A stretch of DNA of 64,000 bases from Curvibacter gracilis ATCC BAA-807. GTDB taxonomy: Bacteria > Pseudomonadota > Gammaproteobacteria > Burkholderiales > Burkholderiaceae_C. Where the stretch lies: positions 62,001-126,000 of the forward strand of contig NZ_JADZ01000022.1 of NCBI RefSeq assembly GCF_000518645.1, read 5' to 3'. The position numbers and the translations under genes were made by a program. The notes under the pieces were generated by a model, which worked only from the letters and a program-made list of their open reading frames with translations, had not been told where the DNA came from and searched no databases. Position 1 is the stretch's first letter. Every line of letters begins with the position of its first letter. Shown here one piece after another: positions 41,089 through 50,333 of the stretch.

Positions 41089-42732
41089 GCCAGAGCCGCC
41101 ACACCAAGCACCCAGCCGACACCCACGACACCCTGCACGACAGGCGCCCCAACATCGTCTTCATCGTGGCCGATGACCTGGGCTGGGCCGATCTGGGCGT
41201 GTACGGCCAGACCGACTACCCCACCCCGCACCTGGACCGGCTGGCCGACCAGGGGGTGCGCTTCACCCAGGCCTATTCCAACTCGGCCGTGTGTTCGGCC
41301 ACCCGCTTCGCGCTGATCACCGGGCGCTACCAGTACCGCCTGCGTGGCGGCCTGGAAGAGCCGATCGCCAAGCCCGCCCACTACCTGGGTCTGCCGCCCG
41401 AGCACCCCACCCTGCCCTCGCTGCTGGCCGACGCCGGCTACCACACCGCATTGATCGGCAAATGGCACCTGGGCGCCCTGCCGCACTTCGGCCCGCTGAA
41501 AAGCGGTTACCAGAAGTTCTTCGGCAACTACAGCGGGGTGCAGGGCCTGTTAACACTGATTTCACCGGTGCGAAGCCTGCTGGCCAAGCGCCAATCAAGG
41601 CGCGTGTCGCAGCCCAGACCGGGCGTCTGGGCAAGACACGCAACGCCGAGTGGCGCTTGGCCAGCCGGCTTCCCTTCGGGTTGGAGCCCAAAAGGCCGAT
41701 CGCGGCGTTGCCAATCCTCGCTGGGTCACCGACCCAGCTGCGGTTGGCGCCTTGCGCTAGGCCTTTTGGATCTCCAACGCATCCGGCGAAATCAGTGTTA
41801 GCAGGCCCTACTATTTCACCCACAAGCCCGGCGTGGGCGAACATGTGCCGCGCGACCTGTGGGAGGACGATGTGCCCGTTGAGCGCGTGGGCTACTACAC
41901 CCAGATCCTGGCCGATGAGGCCTCGCGCTATGTGCAGCAACAGGCCCGGGCCGAAAAGCCCTTCTTCTTGTCGCTGCATTTCACCGCGCCGCACTGGCCC
42001 TGGGTAGGGCCCGAGGACGAGGCGGTGTCGCGCAGCCTCACCGACCTGTTCCACTACGACGGCGGCAACCTCGCCACCTACGGCAAGATGGTGCAATCGC
42101 TGGACACCGCCGTGGGCCAGGTGCTGAAGGCACTCGATGAGAGTGGGCAGGCCCAGAACACGATCGTGGTCTTCACCAGCGACAACGGCGGCGAGCGCTT
42201 TTCCAAGACCTGGCCCTTCACGGGTCAGAAGACCGAGCTGCTGGAGGGCGGGCTGCGCGTGCCCACCCTGCTGCGCTGGCCGCAACGCCTGGCGCCGCAG
42301 ATCAGCGACCAGGTCACCATCACCATGGACTGGCTGCCCACCCTGCTGGCGGCGGTGGGCCTGGCGCCCCACCCCGACTACCCCAGCGACGGCGAGAACA
42401 TCCTGCCCGTGCTGACCGGCGACCGCAGCCCCTGGCAACGCACCCTGTTCTGGCGCTACAAGTCACAAGCCCAACGCGCATTGCGCCAGGGCGACTGGAA
42501 GTACCTGAAGATCAACGACAACGAGTTTCTGTTCGATGTGGTGCAGGACCAGCGCGAACGCGCCAACCTGCGGCACCGACACCCAGAGGTGTTCGCGCAG
42601 CTGAAAACCCTGTGGGGCCAATGGAACGAAACCCAGCTGCCCATCACGGACGAGGTCTTCACCCACGGCGTGACGCCCGACATCCAGGCCGACCGCTACG
42701 CGCCGGACAAGGGGCAGCGGGTTCGGGCTTGA
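41085..42732 (+). pseudogene. Sulfatase, disrupted by a small inserted element
   Basis: Type I formylglycine sulfatase. The first part encodes RPNIVFIVADDLGWADLGVYG (metal-binding Asp pair) and the maturation motif CSATR in NSAVCSATRFALITGRYQY, then LIGKWHLGALP. At GVQG the frame enters foreign DNA (41546-41805). It resumes as PYYFTHKPGVGEHVPRDL and continues through HFTAPHWPWVGPEDE, VVFTSDNGGERFSKTWPF and FWRYKSQAQRALRQGDWKYLKI to the stop at 42732. Removing 259 bases restores one continuous 462-residue reading frame with no other lesion, so inactivation is recent. The intact enzyme would hydrolyse a sulfate ester; no signal peptide is evident. Confidence 0.88.
41546..41805. mobile_element. 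260-bp MITE-like element with 23-bp terminal inverted repeats
   Basis: The ends 41546-41568 and 41783-41805 are inverted copies differing at 2 of 23 positions (core TAACACTGATTTC). Inside is a second perfect 15-bp inverted pair, GCTGGCCAAGCGCCA near 41577 and TGGCGCTTGGCCAGC near 41652, so the RNA would fold extensively. It encodes no transposase and interrupts the sulfatase codon-for-codon between Gly and Pro. No clean target duplication is visible: frame restoration needs removal of 259, not 260, bases. Non-autonomous transposable element or REP-like palindromic insertion. Confidence 0.85.
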
Positions 42733-42774
42733 CCGGAGCTTCAACGGCGACACGATCCGAGACGGGGCGGCACC

Positions 42775-44235
42775 CTACTTTCGATCGTGCCCCAGGGTGG
42801 CGTAGGCCACAGGATCGATGGACTTCAATCGAAGAGCCGCCGCCCACCCTGCAAACCCCGCACAGGGCAACAAGGCGAGCAGGGCCCAGGACAAGGCCTG
42901 GCTGGCCCCGGTCAAGACCTGAAAATTGGGCACAGCGAGGGCGAATACAAAACACAGGCCGACCATGGCGGCGAGCGGCATCCAGAAGATCCTGAATGTG
43001 CTGTAGGAATGCGCATCTCGACGGAAGAACACGATGACCGCCGCCGCCGTCGCAATCATCAGCAGCAGCAGACACACCGTGGCGATGTTGCTGAGCCACG
43101 AGAAGAGGTGCAGAACGGGGTCGGCCTTGAACACCGCAAACAAGAGCACCACGACCAGGCACAGCACGGTCTGCAACAGCGAGGCCACGTGCGGGCTTTT
43201 GTACTGCGGGTGGGTGCAGCCCAGGCGCCTGGGCAGCAGGCGCTCCCGACCCATTGAATAAAAATACCGGGCGGTAGAGTTGTGAAACGCGATCAGCCCC
43301 GCGTAGATGCTGACGATGAACATGCCCCGCAGAAGAAGGGTCAGGGGCTGGCCCGCGTAGGTGTCTGACAGCAGATACAGGAAGTTGGTCGGATCACTCA
43401 GCCCGGTGATGGTCTCCTGGACGCGCTCGGCCCCCGTGCCGATCACCAGACACCACAGCGAAAACGAATAGAAGCACCCGACCAGGATCAGGGCCGAATA
43501 GGTGGCGATCGGGATGCTGCGCTTCGGATCTTTGGCCTCTTCGCTGTAGATGGTGGTGGCCTCGAAGCCGATGAAGGCTGCGAAGCAAAACAGGATCCCG
43601 ATGGAGGGATTGCCGGCACTGAGTGCTGCGGGCTGGAACGACGAAAACTCGATGCCATGGGCCCCGCCGCGACGCAGGATCAGCACGTCCAACAGCAGCA
43701 CGAAGGCGTATTCGGCCACCACAAAGCAGGCCAGGATCTTGGCCGAAAAATCGATCTGGTGAAATCCAAAGTAGGCCACGGATGCAATCGCGGCCACCGC
43801 CACCAGCCACCAGGGCACGCTCAGATCAAACTGCGTGCGCAAGGATTCGGAGACCACCTCGCCGAGCAGCCCATACAAGCCAAACTGAAGGGTCAGCGAC
43901 CCCAGTATTGCGATGAAGGCCGCCGCGCCACCCGCCGCACCACCCACCCCACGCGAGATCATCGCGTAGAAGCCTCCGGCACTGGTGACGCAGGTACCCA
44001 TGGCGGTATAGCCCGCAGCAAACATCAGCAGCAGCAACAAAGCCAGCACCACCAGCGCGGGTGTCCCGGCGCCATTGCCCAGCATCATCCCGATGGGAAA
44101 GCCCCCGGCGACCACACTCAACGGGCTGGCCGCCGAGATCACCAAGAGCGTGATGAACCATGAACTCAGGGTTCCTGAGCGCAGGCCCGTGGCGTCATCG
44201 GGCAGACGGGGCATCGAAGGAGTGGGTGAATCCAT
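42775..44235 (-). CDS. APC-superfamily amino acid permease
   Basis: Inner-membrane amino acid or amine transporter with about 12-14 helices, 486 residues. N-terminal VISAASPLSVVAGGFPIGMMLGNGAG, then TSAGGFYAMISRGVGG and the signature GFEATTIYSEEAKDPKRSIPIATYSALI. Single gene, convergent with the broken sulfatase and divergent, across 396 bases, from a Bug receptor. Substrate not predictable; the helix-1 glycine-rich segment fits amino acids or polyamines. Confidence 0.9.
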   Translation of the reverse strand: MDSPTPSMPRLPDDATGLRSGTLSSWFITLLVISAASPLSVVAGGFPIGMMLGNGAGTPALVVLALLLLLMFAAGYTAMGTCVTSAGGFYAMISRGVGGAAGGAAAFIAILGSLTLQFGLYGLLGEVVSESLRTQFDLSVPWWLVAVAAIASVAYFGFHQIDFSAKILACFVVAEYAFVLLLDVLILRRGGAHGIEFSSFQPAALSAGNPSIGILFCFAAFIGFEATTIYSEEAKDPKRSIPIATYSALILVGCFYSFSLWCLVIGTGAERVQETITGLSDPTNFLYLLSDTYAGQPLTLLLRGMFIVSIYAGLIAFHNSTARYFYSMGRERLLPRRLGCTHPQYKSPHVASLLQTVLCLVVVLLFAVFKADPVLHLFSWLSNIATVCLLLLMIATAAAVIVFFRRDAHSYSTFRIFWMPLAAMVGLCFVFALAVPNFQVLTGASQALSWALLALLPCAGFAGWAAALRLKSIDPVAYATLGHDRK

Positions 44236-44631
44236 AGGTGTTCTTGATCAGCAAGTGAGGTCTGTTGTCGGAGGCCACGCGAACGGTTCAGGTCGCGTTC
44301 ACGCGCTCGGTTGTCTGAGGGCTGACGCAAAGTCTAGGCCGGCCATCTGGGAGTCGATAGCCCAGATCGGCATGCAGGAACACCGATCCAGGCACCGTAA
44401 AAGTGCGCCGGGAAGGCGCCTTCAAAATTTCGCACCAAAAGCCGGCATTTCTTAAAACGAAAATTCAACATCGTGCACGCAATTATTTTTTGATTTGTTT
44501 TGCTTTTTTATTTCATTGTGATAACTTTGCATTCACGCATCCACAGGGAAAAACGTGGATGACAAACCGTACTGCTTGGCCCATCACAGCTCAAGCCAGT
44601 GTCTTCCAGGATGATTTGAAAAGGACTCGGA
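44236..44631. other. 396-base intergenic region, divergent promoters
   Basis: No gene seen. A strongly AT-rich block at about 44445-44535, rich in T-runs, precedes the Bug receptor at 44632 and probably holds its promoter and, on the other side, that of the APC permease. Short frames here lack family features. Confidence 0.5.
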
Positions 44632-45618
44632 ATGCTTGCTGCACTCAAAAAATGGGCTTTGCTGGGCCTGCTGCTCGCCACCTCCGCGGCATGGACGGAA
44701 TCGGCGGTTGCGCAGACGAATTGGCCAGCTCGACCCGTGAAAATCATGGTGCCTTACCCCCCGGGCACCGGGCCCGATGTGATGGCCCGATTGGTCGCGG
44801 AAGGGCTGGCCAAAGAGCTGAACACCAGTGTCATCGTGGACAACAAGCCGGGTGCCAACGCCATCATCGGCACCGATGCGGTGGTGAAGGCGCCTGCCGA
44901 CGGCTACACCTTCTTGCTGCTGGACCGTCTGACCTTGTCGGTGAACCCGCTGCTCTATCAACCACTGCCGTTTGATGTCCGCAAAGACCTGGTCTCGGTG
45001 AGCAACATTGCCGATGTGAACCTGTACCTGGTCACCAGCGCTCAATTGCCGGTGAGCGATTTCGCCTCGTTCGTGCAGTACGTGAAGGCCAACCCTGGCA
45101 AGGTCACCTTTGGCACGGGCGGGGTGGGCAGCATCATGCATCTGAACATGGAGTTGCTGCAGGCCCGCACCGGGATGGAGTTTCTGCATGTGCCATACAA
45201 GGCCCTCGCGGAGGTCATCCCCGCCATGCTCGGAGGCCAGGTGCAGGCGACCTCGGGTGGTGTGGAGGCATTGCTGCCCCATGTTGAAAAGGGCAGCCTG
45301 AAATTGCTGGCGGTGGGCGCCCCCAAGAGAGCGCCCATCACACCCCAGGTGCCCACCATCCTGGAGGCTGGCGGCGCCGACATGCTGCTCTCGACCTCCT
45401 ACACCCTGCATGCCAAGGCGGGCACGCCACCGGACATTCTGGCCAGGGTGAATGCCAGCCTGTTCAAAGTGCTGGGCAGCCCTGAATTGCAAGCCTGGAC
45501 CGCCAAGCGGGGCATGCACGCGGCGGCGTCGAAGCCGGCAGAACTGGACGCGCAGATTGCCATTGATTCAGAACGCGTGGGCAAGCTCATCCGTGAACGG
45601 GGCATCCGGGTGCAGTGA
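44632..45618 (+). CDS. Bug-family periplasmic receptor
   Basis: TctC-like solute receptor, 328 residues, ATG after AAAAGGACTCGGA. Signal peptide LLGLLLATSAAWTESAVAQ; motifs WPARPVKIMVPYPPGTGPDVMARLVAEGL, VIVDNKPGANAIIGTDAVVKAPADGYTFLL and VPYKALAEVIPAMLGGQ. Closest in wording to the receptor at 53415 (both have VPYPPGT-PDV and NPVLYAKMP or NPLLYQPLP), suggesting related ligands. A nitroreductase follows 108 bases later. Confidence 0.92.
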   Translation: MLAALKKWALLGLLLATSAAWTESAVAQTNWPARPVKIMVPYPPGTGPDVMARLVAEGLAKELNTSVIVDNKPGANAIIGTDAVVKAPADGYTFLLLDRLTLSVNPLLYQPLPFDVRKDLVSVSNIADVNLYLVTSAQLPVSDFASFVQYVKANPGKVTFGTGGVGSIMHLNMELLQARTGMEFLHVPYKALAEVIPAMLGGQVQATSGGVEALLPHVEKGSLKLLAVGAPKRAPITPQVPTILEAGGADMLLSTSYTLHAKAGTPPDILARVNASLFKVLGSPELQAWTAKRGMHAAASKPAELDAQIAIDSERVGKLIRERGIRVQ

Positions 45619-45726
45619 GCACGGGGCCACGCCCGCCGCAATGGCCCCCACGCGACTCACCCTGCCCCTTCACCCACCCGACCTGGGCACCTCGCTGCAG
45701 GTCAATTCACCCACCGGAGACCACCT

Positions 45727-46323
45727 GTGTCATCTACCCGCGAAACCGAGCACCCCATCCATCCGCTATTCACTCAACGCTGGTCGCCCCGCGCCTTCAC
45801 GGGTGAAGCGATCTCAGAAGAACAGTTGCTGACGCTGCTCGAAGCCGCGCGTTGGGCGCCGTCGGCGTACAACGCCCAACCCTGGCGCTGGATCCACGTG
45901 CGACGCGACACGGCGCATTGGGCGCCCATTTTCGAGTCGCTGGTGGAGTTCAATCAGGGCTGGGCACAACACGCAGCAGCGCTTCTGGTGCTGGTGTCGG
46001 CCAAACAGGCCGTGTTTCCAGGAAAACCCGCGGCAGCGCCCAATGCCTGGCACTCTTTTGACAGCGGTGCCGCATGGGCCAGCCTGGCCTTTCAGGCCAC
46101 CTTGTCTGGCTTGGCCAGCCACGCCATGGCCGGCTTTGACGAGCCCCGCCTGCGCGAAGCCATTCAGTTGCCCGAGACCCACGCCATCGAGACCGTGATT
46201 GCGGTCGGCAAACCCGGCCGCCCGGATCGCTTGCCCGAAGCGCTGCGCGCGCGCGAGACTCCGAACGGGCGCCTGCCGCTGGCAGACGTGGCCTTCGAAG
46301 GCCGCTTCAAGAGCAACAGCTGA
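45727..46323 (+). CDS. Nitroreductase family protein
   Basis: FMN-dependent oxidoreductase, 198 residues, GTG start preceded by CCGGAGACCAC. N-terminal FMN motif RWSPRAFTGEAISEEQLLTLLEAARWAPSAYNAQPWRWI and C-terminal PETHAIETVIAVGKPGRPDRLPEALRARETPNGR, typical of the NfnB/BluB-like branch. Follows a Bug receptor on the same strand and is convergent with an IclR gene. May reduce a nitro-aromatic or quinone substrate imported by the receptor; inference only. Confidence 0.88.
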   Translation: MSSTRETEHPIHPLFTQRWSPRAFTGEAISEEQLLTLLEAARWAPSAYNAQPWRWIHVRRDTAHWAPIFESLVEFNQGWAQHAAALLVLVSAKQAVFPGKPAAAPNAWHSFDSGAAWASLAFQATLSGLASHAMAGFDEPRLREAIQLPETHAIETVIAVGKPGRPDRLPEALRARETPNGRLPLADVAFEGRFKSNS

Positions 46324-46347
46324 GGGCCTTGGGGCCACCGCCCGGGA

Positions 46348-47091
46348 TCAGGCCGCTGAAATATGCGCCGTGATGCTGGCAGCCGCCCCCACCACCAGAT
46401 TGGCGAGAAACTCCTGGTTGAAGGCCGCAAAGCGCTCGCTGGGCCCCACCAGGGTGATGCTGCCCAGAATGCGCTGCTTCTCGTCGAAGATCGGCGCGGC
46501 CAGGCCCGTCTTCTCGGGGTCTAGCTCGCCGACGCTGATGCAGAAGCCCTGCTTGCGGATCTGCAGCATGGTCTTGGAGAAGACTTTCCAGTCGCCGCCA
46601 ATGCGCTGCACGCCGGGATGATCGGTGTGGGCGTCGAATATCTTGCGCAATTGACGCGGCAGCAGATAGGCCAGGATCACCCGCGATGTGGCGCTGCGAA
46701 ACAGATCCATGGGGCGCCCGCGACCAAAATTCAAGGGGTCGACGTTGGCCCCGGGCTGGTGATAGATCGAAATCACGGTGGAGCCATACAACTCGCTGAT
46801 CAGCACACTGAGCCCGGTCTGCTCCACCAGGTGCTGCGTCAGATCGCGGCTGCTGGACAACAGCGGGTGGTATTCGGTCATCAGGCGATCCAGCTCGATC
46901 ACCCTCGGGCCCAAGGCGTAGCCCCGGGGCAGACGCACCAGCAGACCGACATCGCTCAACTCGCGCACATAGCGGTAGGCGCTGGCCGGCGCATAGCCCA
47001 ACTGGGAGCAGATCAACTCCACATCAATCACGGCCTGCTCAGGCTTGAACAGGCTCAAAACATCCAGCATGCGTCGAAGGCTATTCATCAA
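46348..47091 (-). CDS. IclR-family regulator, copy A
   Basis: 247 residues: an N-terminal winged helix (MNSLRRMLDVLSLFKPEQAVIDVELICSQLGYAPASAYRYVRELSDVGLLVRLPRGYALG) and a C-terminal effector domain (VEQTGLSVLISELYGSTVISIYH, GRPMDLFRSATSRVILAYLLPRQ, CISVGELDPEKTGLAAPIFDEKQRILGSITLVGPSERF). A close paralogue of the next gene at 47229 on the same strand, 137 bases upstream of it in transcription order. Likely controls the neighbouring Bug or catabolic genes. Confidence 0.92.
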   Translation of the reverse strand: MMNSLRRMLDVLSLFKPEQAVIDVELICSQLGYAPASAYRYVRELSDVGLLVRLPRGYALGPRVIELDRLMTEYHPLLSSSRDLTQHLVEQTGLSVLISELYGSTVISIYHQPGANVDPLNFGRGRPMDLFRSATSRVILAYLLPRQLRKIFDAHTDHPGVQRIGGDWKVFSKTMLQIRKQGFCISVGELDPEKTGLAAPIFDEKQRILGSITLVGPSERFAAFNQEFLANLVVGAAASITAHISAA

Positions 47092-47228
47092 TTCGTTGTT
47101 CTGTGGGAGGGTTGAAGTTCAGGTTGACAAGCGTAATCGAACTGCGGGCAGTGCCCGTGACGAAACGCCAAAGGAAGAGCAACAGACCCGCACCAGGCCC
47201 GTGCCCGCCAAGGTCAGGAATGAGGACT

Positions 47229-47969
47229 CTATTGGGCCACGATGCGATCCGTCAACCGCGCAGCGGCCCGCACGACCAGATCACACAGAAAGGTTTCCTG
47301 AAAGGCTTGAAAACGCTCGCTGCGCCCGACCAGGGTGATGCTGCCCAGCACCCGGCGCTTCTCATCGAACACCGGCGCGGCAACGCCGGTGCGATCCGGG
47401 TGCAGCTCGCCCCGGCTCAGGCAATAGCCTTTCCTGCGGATGTCCAGCAGGCTGCGGGAGTAGTCCTTCCAGGCCAGCCCCAGGTGTTGCAGCTGGGCAC
47501 TTTCAGCATGCTGATCGTAGATGCGCCGTATCTGGCGCGGCAGCAGGTAGGCCAGCACCACGCGTGAGGTGGCGCTGTGAAACAAGTCCATCGGCAAGCC
47601 CCGCCCACCGCCCACGGGCCCGGCGTCATGGCCCCGTTGCAGCAGCACATTGATGACGGAGTGGCCATGGAACTCGCTGATCAGGGCATCCAGGCCCGTC
47701 TGGGCCACCAGGTCGGCCACCAGGTCCCGCCCCCATTGCAGCATGGGGTCGTAGGCTGTCATCTGGTGCTCCAGGGCAATGATGCGCGGCCCCAAAGCGT
47801 AGCCCCGCGGCAGACGCACCAGCAAGCCCACCGCCCCCAGTTCACGCAGGTAGCGATAGGCGCTGGCTGGGGTGTAGCCCAACTCACGGGAGATGATGTC
47901 GATGTCGATCACCGACTGGTCAGGCCTGAAGAGGCCCAAGACATCGAGCATCCGGCGCAAGCTGTTCAT
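47229..47969 (-). CDS. IclR-family regulator, copy B
   Basis: 246 residues from the ATG at 47969 (MNSLRRMLDVLGLFRPDQSVIDIDIISRELGYTPASAYRYLRELGAVGLLVRLPRGYALG). The open frame extends upstream to 48071 but the paralogue's start supports this one. The effector domain contains GRGLPMDLFHSATSRVVLAYLLPRQIRRIYDQHAE and CLSRGELHPDRTGVAAPVFDEKRRVLGSITLVGRSERF. Well over half of the residues match copy A, so the pair arose by tandem duplication. It lies between the small operon at 44.6 kb and the long minus-strand catabolic run, and may serve both. Confidence 0.92.
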   Translation of the reverse strand: MNSLRRMLDVLGLFRPDQSVIDIDIISRELGYTPASAYRYLRELGAVGLLVRLPRGYALGPRIIALEHQMTAYDPMLQWGRDLVADLVAQTGLDALISEFHGHSVINVLLQRGHDAGPVGGGRGLPMDLFHSATSRVVLAYLLPRQIRRIYDQHAESAQLQHLGLAWKDYSRSLLDIRRKGYCLSRGELHPDRTGVAAPVFDEKRRVLGSITLVGRSERFQAFQETFLCDLVVRAAARLTDRIVAQ

Positions 47970-48243
47970 GGCATTGGTTTTGAAAACAACAAGGTGGCAG
48001 CCAGGCACTTCGGCCCTGCCCTGCCAACGACATGCAAGGGGCCCGCACAGCCAAGCCGCGCGGGGCAACATGTCACAAATTTATTGCAAATTTTTATCTA
48101 TTTGATTGTATTGCAATTAAATAAAGCACTTTTATGCCAAATCAACACATTGATTTTTACTTCAATAGCCTGAGGCCTATTCCTGCCGACCCCACGCTGC
48201 AGGCTTCGTGGCGGCACTGCACGGGCCTGTGAGGGCCATGCCC
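47970..48243. promoter_or_regulatory. AT-rich region with direct repeats upstream of IclR copy B
   Basis: 274 bases without a gene. Between about 48073 and 48165 the DNA is very AT-rich, and TATTGCAA occurs twice in direct orientation (48082-48089 and 48109-48116, 27 bases apart). It is the likely IclR promoter/operator; it also lies past the end of the long catabolic run that stops at 48244. Confidence 0.4.
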
Positions 48244-49227
48244 TTACTCCGCCGACATGCCACTTTGCCGGACCACGTCGGCAATCAGGGCGCGCTCGCT
48301 GCGCATCAGGCGCTCGAATTCAGGCCCCTGGATGAGCTGAGGCACGATGCCCCGGACATGCAGCATTTGCCGAAAGGCCTCACTGCCCGCCACTTTGCCG
48401 ACGGCTTGATTCAGCCGATCGGCCTCGCTCTGCCGCAGGCCCGCCGGCGCCAGCAGACCCAACCATGAGCTCAGGGCCACGCCCTTCATGGCCGGCAGTT
48501 CAGACAGGGTGGGTACCTGGGGCAGCACACCGACCCGCTGCGCGGAGCTCACGGCCAGGGCTTTCATTCGGCCCTCCTGCACGTGCTGCTGCACCAGGGC
48601 CACGGGCAGGATCGCCAGGTCCAACTGCCCGCCCAGCACATCGGTCACCACCTGGGGTGCGGCCTTGTAGGGAACATGCACCCAGTCCAGGCCGGTGCGC
48701 AGGTGGATCAGCTCACCGGTGATGTGCAGCAACGAGCCCCGGCCATCGGTGCCGAAGTTCAGCACCCCGGGATGGGCGCGCGCCCAGCGGATCAGCCCCT
48801 CCAGCGTGTCTGCCGGCAAACCCTGGCGCCCCACCACCGCAAAAGGCATCTGCCCGACCACGGTCAAGGGCAGGAAATCACGAAAGCTGTCATAGCGCAC
48901 GGCACTGGGGGTCAGCACCGGCGCCACATTGAGCGGGCTGCTGACCGCGAAGAGCAGCGTCTGCCCATCGGTGGCAGCGTGGGCGACCTTCTGCGTGCCG
49001 ATGGTGCCGAAGGCGCCCGTGACGTTGTCGACCACCCAGGCCTCCCCCAGCAACTGGGCCACCGGCGCGGCCAACTGGCGGGCCACCCCATCGATGGCGC
49101 CGCCCGGCGCAAACGGCACGATCACGGTGACGGGCTTGCCCGCCACGGGTTGCGCCATCAAAGGGCACACCACGGCCAACCCGGCCAGGCCGACACCCTT
49201 CAGACAAAGCCGCTTGTTCAGTTCCAT
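48244..49227 (-). CDS. Bug-family periplasmic receptor
   Basis: 327 residues from the ATG at 49227 (MELNKRLCLKGVGLAGLAVVCPLMAQPVAG); the open frame upstream lacks similarity. Motifs VTVIVPFAPGGAIDGVARQLAAPV, WVVDNVTGAFGTIGTQKVAHAATDGQTLL (Gly-Thr-Ile instead of the usual Asn-Ile) and HVPYKAAPQVVTDVLGGQ. Last gene of the long minus-strand catabolic run, 68 bases after another Bug receptor. Confidence 0.9.
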   Translation of the reverse strand: MELNKRLCLKGVGLAGLAVVCPLMAQPVAGKPVTVIVPFAPGGAIDGVARQLAAPVAQLLGEAWVVDNVTGAFGTIGTQKVAHAATDGQTLLFAVSSPLNVAPVLTPSAVRYDSFRDFLPLTVVGQMPFAVVGRQGLPADTLEGLIRWARAHPGVLNFGTDGRGSLLHITGELIHLRTGLDWVHVPYKAAPQVVTDVLGGQLDLAILPVALVQQHVQEGRMKALAVSSAQRVGVLPQVPTLSELPAMKGVALSSWLGLLAPAGLRQSEADRLNQAVGKVAGSEAFRQMLHVRGIVPQLIQGPEFERLMRSERALIADVVRQSGMSAE

Positions 49228-49295
49228 GCTGTACCTTTCGGGCCTTTCAGGGCCCATGCGTTGCTGACAACCTGACACCCGATGGGCCACCGGCC

Positions 49296-50333
49296 TCAGG
49301 GGAACTCGATGTGCGCCCGCTTGACCACCGGCTCGGCCTGGCGGAAAGCCTCCGCCCAGATGCGCCGTGCCTGCTCGGGCGTGCTGCCGACCGGGTCCAC
49401 CCCCTGCGCCAGCAACCGCGACCGCAGCTCGCTCGACTGCAGCACCTGGTGCAAGGCCTTGGCCAAGGTGTCCTGGATCACGGGCGGTGTACCGGCAGGT
49501 GCAAACAGCGCAAACCAGCCCGACTCGGCCATCTGGGGCCACCCCAGCTCGACAAAAGTGGGGGTCGATGGCAAGGACGGGAATCGATGCGTGCCGGTCA
49601 CGGCCAGCGGTCGAACCTGGGCACTCTCAACACCGCCGCTAATGGCAGACACCGTGAGAAACACACTGTCGAGGTGCCCCCCGAGCAGGTCCGTGAGCGC
49701 TGGAGCCGAGCCCTTGTAGGGCACATGCACCCATTGCAGGTGGGCCGCATCCGCCAACACCTCGCCCATGACATGGCCTGAGGACCCCACCCCGAAACTG
49801 CCGTAGCTCAGGCCTGGCGCCTTGGCCCGCTGCACGAACGCCCCCAGATCGCGCTCCTTGGCATCCGCCCGCACGGCCAGCACCAGCGGGGCATGGCCCA
49901 CGATGCTGACCACGGCGAACTGCGCCATCACGGCCTGCGGATTCTGCGGCGGCTGCGCGGCCAGGGGCGCGATGACGTGCGTTGAATGGCTGCCCAGCAG
50001 CAAGGTGTAGCCATCGGCCGGCTGCCGCTGGACGCTGCGCCAGGCCACCGTGCCATTGGCACCGGGGCGGTTGTCCACCACCACGGGCTGCCCCAACACC
50101 TGCTGGAGCTGCGTTCCCAGCAGGCGGGCCAGCGCGTCGGTGCCCCCGCCACTGGCAAAGGGCACCACCAAGGTGATGGCTTTTTGGGGGTAGGCCAGAT
50201 CGGCTGCGCGGGCGTCGTGCGGCGCGCCGCCCCAGCCCGCCAGGGCCAGGGCCAGCCCCGCCAGGCCGATGCGCCAACTGGAGGCCACGGTGCCAGGCCG
50301 CAACCACCTCCGCAGGGCCGGGGCAGTGCTCAT
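49296..50333 (-). CDS. Bug-family periplasmic receptor
   Basis: 345 residues. Signal region [26 protein letters not shown]; motifs [58 protein letters not shown] and [18 protein letters not shown]. Its ATG overlaps the stop of the upstream aldehyde dehydrogenase (four shared bases), so translation is coupled to catabolism. The next gene is a second Bug receptor. Confidence 0.9.
   Translation of the reverse strand: MSTAPALRRWLRPGTVASSWRIGLAGLALALAGWGGAPHDARAADLAYPQKAITLVVPFASGGGTDALARLLGTQLQQVLGQPVVVDNRPGANGTVAWRSVQRQPADGYTLLLGSHSTHVIAPLAAQPPQNPQAVMAQFAVVSIVGHAPLVLAVRADAKERDLGAFVQRAKAPGLSYGSFGVGSSGHVMGEVLADAAHLQWVHVPYKGSAPALTDLLGGHLDSVFLTVSAISGGVESAQVRPLAVTGTHRFPSLPSTPTFVELGWPQMAESGWFALFAPAGTPPVIQDTLAKALHQVLQSSELRSRLLAQGVDPVGSTPEQARRIWAEAFRQAEPVVKRAHIEFP

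Noticed and set aside
41317-42438. Minus-strand frame crossing the inserted element and the sulfatase
   Set aside because: Continuity is accidental; it combines antisense sulfatase codons with the palindromic element.
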